A stretch of DNA of 40,634 nt from a virus. The stretch is from positions 1 to 40,634 of IMG/VR virus record IMGVR_UViG_3300025736_000065. The stretch is one strand, 5' to 3'. Shown piece by piece: positions 38,132 to 40,634 of the stretch (its first letter is position 1; the number at the start of each line of letters is the position of its first letter). Under the pieces are notes generated by a model. It saw nothing but the letters and a program-made list of their open reading frames with translations. It searched no databases and was not told the origin of the DNA. Both the position numbers and the translations under genes were made by a program.

Positions 38132-40066
38132 ATGAATGTAAAATTACAATCACTTAAACTAAGAAACTTTAAGGGTGCTAAAAACCTTGAGGTTAACTTT
38201 TCAGGAATCACTAATATCTATGGCGATAACGCTACGTTCAAAACTACTATCTTCGATGCCTTCACCTGGCTCCTGTTTGGTAAGAATTCTCAGGATAAAA
38301 AAGACTTTGGTATTAAAACCCTTGACTCAAATAATGTTGAGATATCAGACATTGAACACGAAGTTGAGGGAGTTTTATTAGTCGATGGGGAAACAATGGT
38401 ACTTACCCGGACGTTAAAAGAGAAGTGGGTTAAGAAACGAGGTGAGGAAGGTGCTGTATTTACAGGTAACACAACCGATTATACAGTTGATGGTGTGCCA
38501 AAACCTGACAAGGAATACTCAAAAATCATTGGCGAAATTATTAACGAAACAACTTTTAAGCTGATAACATCCCCTCTTTATTTCAATGATGTTCTAAAAT
38601 GGAACGAACGAAGAGACTCGCTTATTAAGATGGCCGGTAGTATTTCTTATGCCGATGTAGCCGCAACAGATAACCGGTTTGCAGAATTGGTTGAGATCAT
38701 CGAAAAGAAATCAATTAAAGGTTATAAGGACCAACTAAACGCTCAGAAACGAAAGGTTAAAGAACAACTTGCCACTATTCAGCCCCGGATTGATGAAAAT
38801 AACAATAATATCACTGAAGGGATTGACGAAACTTTACTTAAAGGTGAATTAGTCAAATTAGAGGTTAAATTGAAGGCTGCTGACAATGACATATTCCAGG
38901 TGGCAGAGCAATTTAAAACGTTAAATAAAGGCTACACTGATAAATTGGATGTAATTTCAGGACTCAAGCGCGACCTCCACAGAGTTAAAAACCAGGTTGA
39001 GTTTGATGAAAACGAGAAAGTTGATAAAGTAAAAAGAGAAAGGGCATCGGCTGACCAAACCGTTAAGTCTAATCAGCAAACCATTGATTTACTTGGAAAG
39101 GAAAATGTACAATATTTAGTTCAGGTTGATTCACTTAATACTGACCTTGACAAGAAACGAAAGGAATATGATACTGAAACTGACAAGGTATTAACAATTG
39201 ATGAATCTAAATTTGTTTGCCCTACTTGTAATCGAGAATTAGAACCTGGTGATATCGAAGAAGAACGCGCAGAAATGCAAAAGAATTTCAATGCTAATCA
39301 AGTTCGAAAAATCAACAACATTAAGGCTGAAGGAATTCGAATGGCTGAAAGGCAAAAAAATATATTGGGTAAAATCGAGGAGAACAAGAAAGAAATTGAA
39401 AGATTATTCCCGTCAGTAGCAGTCGAGCCAGTTGAGAAAGAAGTAATCCCTGAAATTAACATTGACTTACTCTTAGAATCAAATACAGAGTACCAATCTA
39501 TTAAAAAAGAAATTCAAGCTAAGGAGGAATCATTAAAGGTGCCAGAACAGGCTGATAATTCAGCACTTAATGATGTTAGAAAACATATTCAGTTGGAAAT
39601 CAACAATGTTAATAGTAACTTGCAAATAGCAAAAATCAACAAGGATGCAGCAGCAAGAATTCAGGAATTAATGGAGCAAAGAAAAACACTTTCTCAAGAA
39701 CTAGCCAACTCTGAAAAAGATGAATTCCTGATTGAGCAATTCAATAAAGCCTACATGGAATTAGTAGAATCTAAAATAGCTTCAATGTTCACAACTGTAA
39801 AATTCAGGATGTTTAAGAAGCTCGTCAATGGAGGTGAGGAAGAAGATTGCACTTTATTATACAATGGTGTCCCTTGGAGTGATCTAAACCACGCCCGGAC
39901 CATTCAGGCAGGTATTGATTGTATTAATGCGATATCAAAACACTTCAATACTGAAGCTCCTATCTGGATTGACAACGCCGAGGCGGTTACCTCTATTCCA
40001 AAAACTAAATCACAGGTTATTAACCTTTATGTATCAGCAAAAGACAAAACTTTAAGAATTGAATAA
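38132..40066 (+). CDS. Rad50/SbcC-like SMC-type ATPase, 644 aa
   Basis: It has ATPase halves at both ends and a long coiled coil between. The N-terminus LRNFKGAKNLEVNF leads to the P-loop region GDNATFKTT (31-39), where the usual Gly before the Lys is Phe. Coils run about 200-360 and 375-560, split by a zinc hook CPTC (363-366). The C-terminus has a signature-like LNHARTIQAGIDCINA and a Walker B-like IWIDNAE (611-617). It may process DNA ends with a nuclease partner outside the window. Related ATPases are common in phages and often accompany recombination genes. The altered P-loop is odd and may affect ATP binding. Confidence 0.85.
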   Translation: MNVKLQSLKLRNFKGAKNLEVNFSGITNIYGDNATFKTTIFDAFTWLLFGKNSQDKKDFGIKTLDSNNVEISDIEHEVEGVLLVDGETMVLTRTLKEKWVKKRGEEGAVFTGNTTDYTVDGVPKPDKEYSKIIGEIINETTFKLITSPLYFNDVLKWNERRDSLIKMAGSISYADVAATDNRFAELVEIIEKKSIKGYKDQLNAQKRKVKEQLATIQPRIDENNNNITEGIDETLLKGELVKLEVKLKAADNDIFQVAEQFKTLNKGYTDKLDVISGLKRDLHRVKNQVEFDENEKVDKVKRERASADQTVKSNQQTIDLLGKENVQYLVQVDSLNTDLDKKRKEYDTETDKVLTIDESKFVCPTCNRELEPGDIEEERAEMQKNFNANQVRKINNIKAEGIRMAERQKNILGKIEENKKEIERLFPSVAVEPVEKEVIPEINIDLLLESNTEYQSIKKEIQAKEESLKVPEQADNSALNDVRKHIQLEINNVNSNLQIAKINKDAAARIQELMEQRKTLSQELANSEKDEFLIEQFNKAYMELVESKIASMFTTVKFRMFKKLVNGGEEEDCTLLYNGVPWSDLNHARTIQAGIDCINAISKHFNTEAPIWIDNAEAVTSIPKTKSQVINLYVSAKDKTLRIE

Positions 40067-40083
40067 ATAAATAAATAAAAACT

Positions 40084-40634
40084 ATGAAAAAGATTACAGC
40101 TTATAAAGTTTTTAATGCTAATTGGAAATGTAGAGAATTTCAGTACAAGATTGGAAAAACATATACACACAATGGCGGTATAGGTTTGTGTGATTCTGGA
40201 TTTCATGCTTGTGAAAAAATTGCTGATTGTTTTAATTATTATTCATTTGACCCCAAAAACAAAATTGCCCTTGTTGAGATGTTTGGCAATATCAAAAAAG
40301 GAGACGACAAATGTGTGTGTTCTAAAATAACAATAATTAAAGAAATTACGTGGAACGAACTTTTAATATTAGCAAATACTGGCGGAGGTAATTCTGGAAT
40401 TAGAAACAGTGGCGACCTAAACAGTGGCGACCGAAACAGTGGCTACCAAAACAGTGGCGACCAAAACAGTGGCGACCTAAACAGTGGCTACCGAAACAGT
40501 GGCGACCGAAACAGTGGCGACCGAAACAGTGGCTACCAAAACAGTGGCGACCGAAACAGTGGCGACCGAAACAGTGGCGACCGAAACAGTGGCGACCGAA
40601 ACAGTGGCTACAGAAACAGTGGCGACCGAAACAG
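40084..40634 (+). CDS. DUF7666-type protein with NSG pentamer repeats (truncated)
   Basis: The start is MKKITAYKVFNANWKCREFQ; the N-terminal 100 residues (GIGLCDSGFHACEKIADCFN, KNKIALVEMFGNIKKGDD, ITWNELLILANTGGG) match a domain found in many phage proteins that carry NSG-rich repeats. From residue 103 the sequence is a tandem array of five-residue units NSG(D/Y)(R/Q/L). The gene runs off the right edge. The repeat part may form a solenoid or a flexible, polar surface; the role is unknown. It follows the ATPase by 17 nt. Confidence 0.8.
   Translation, partial: MKKITAYKVFNANWKCREFQYKIGKTYTHNGGIGLCDSGFHACEKIADCFNYYSFDPKNKIALVEMFGNIKKGDDKCVCSKITIIKEITWNELLILANTGGGNSGIRNSGDLNSGDRNSGYQNSGDQNSGDLNSGYRNSGDRNSGDRNSGYQNSGDRNSGDRNSGDRNSGDRNSGYRNSGDRN
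40390..40634 (+). repeat. Tandem 15-bp repeat array
   Basis: The units read AACAGTGGCGACCGA with changes almost only at position 10 (G or T: Asp or Tyr) and position 14 (G, A or T: Arg, Gln or Leu). There are 16 units (the first is diverged, NSGIR) plus a partial one at the window edge. The near identity of silent positions points to recent expansion or homogenisation. Confidence 0.9.

Noticed and set aside
40390-40634. CRISPR-like array or pentapeptide-repeat (A(D/N)LXX) protein
   Set aside because: Units are 15 bp, contiguous and in frame, with no spacers; the units lack the central Leu/Phe of true pentapeptide repeats.

Overview
The window reads as most of the genome of a tailed, siphovirus-type phage (or prophage) of a Bacteroidota host. 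Three things point to that host. There is a near-perfect Bacteroidota promoter (TTTG, 19 nt, TAnnTTTG) in front of the portal gene. Shine-Dalgarno sites are almost absent, and A-rich leaders precede start codons instead. Secreted proteins end their signal peptides in AQ, SQ or GQ. The DNA is clearly AT-rich, and genes run off both ends, so the genome continues beyond the window.

Layout. From 0.58 to 26.2 kb lies one tightly overlapping minus-strand late block. In transcription order it holds small genes, a 50-aa UVR-like protein, TerS and TerL, a promoter with upstream direct repeats, then portal, prohead protease, HK97-type capsid protein, a head-associated fibre-like protein, connector/terminator candidates, tail tube, tape measure, tail-tip proteins, three proteins with Sec signal peptides (two of them large fibres), and a lysis cassette (small membrane proteins and a GH24 lysozyme). 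A hairpin terminator at 527-555 closes it. From 26.4 to 31.65 kb is a minus-strand accessory block: secreted proteins (two of them paralogues), a GH16 glycosidase, a GIY-YIG nuclease, and a second TerS-like protein with its own terminator. From 31.9 kb on, the plus strand holds many very short genes that share an A-rich leader, then a 3D-domain protein, an XRE repressor-like protein, a KilA-N/KilAC antirepressor, an RNA-rich stretch, a Rad50/SbcC-like ATPase and an NSG-repeat protein.

The most remarkable element is at 37.2-37.5 kb: a tmRNA (ssrA) whose halves are in swapped order. The T-arm and 3' acceptor strand (CAGCTCC) come first, a folded spacer of about 124 nt follows, and then come the 5' acceptor strand (GGGGCTG), one strand of P2, a possible PK1 pseudoknot and a tag frame ending in AKVAA. 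That is the arrangement of a circularly permuted, two-piece tmRNA. It is unexpected in a phage of this host group.

Nine protein genes shorter than 60 codons were found by eye (51, 34, 31, 50, 30, 39, 32, 32 and 40 aa, plus 50-58 aa genes in the early region). Most are anchored by ATGA, TAATG or GTGA overlaps, or by the shared leader. No integrase, DNA polymerase or helicase was recognised in the window.
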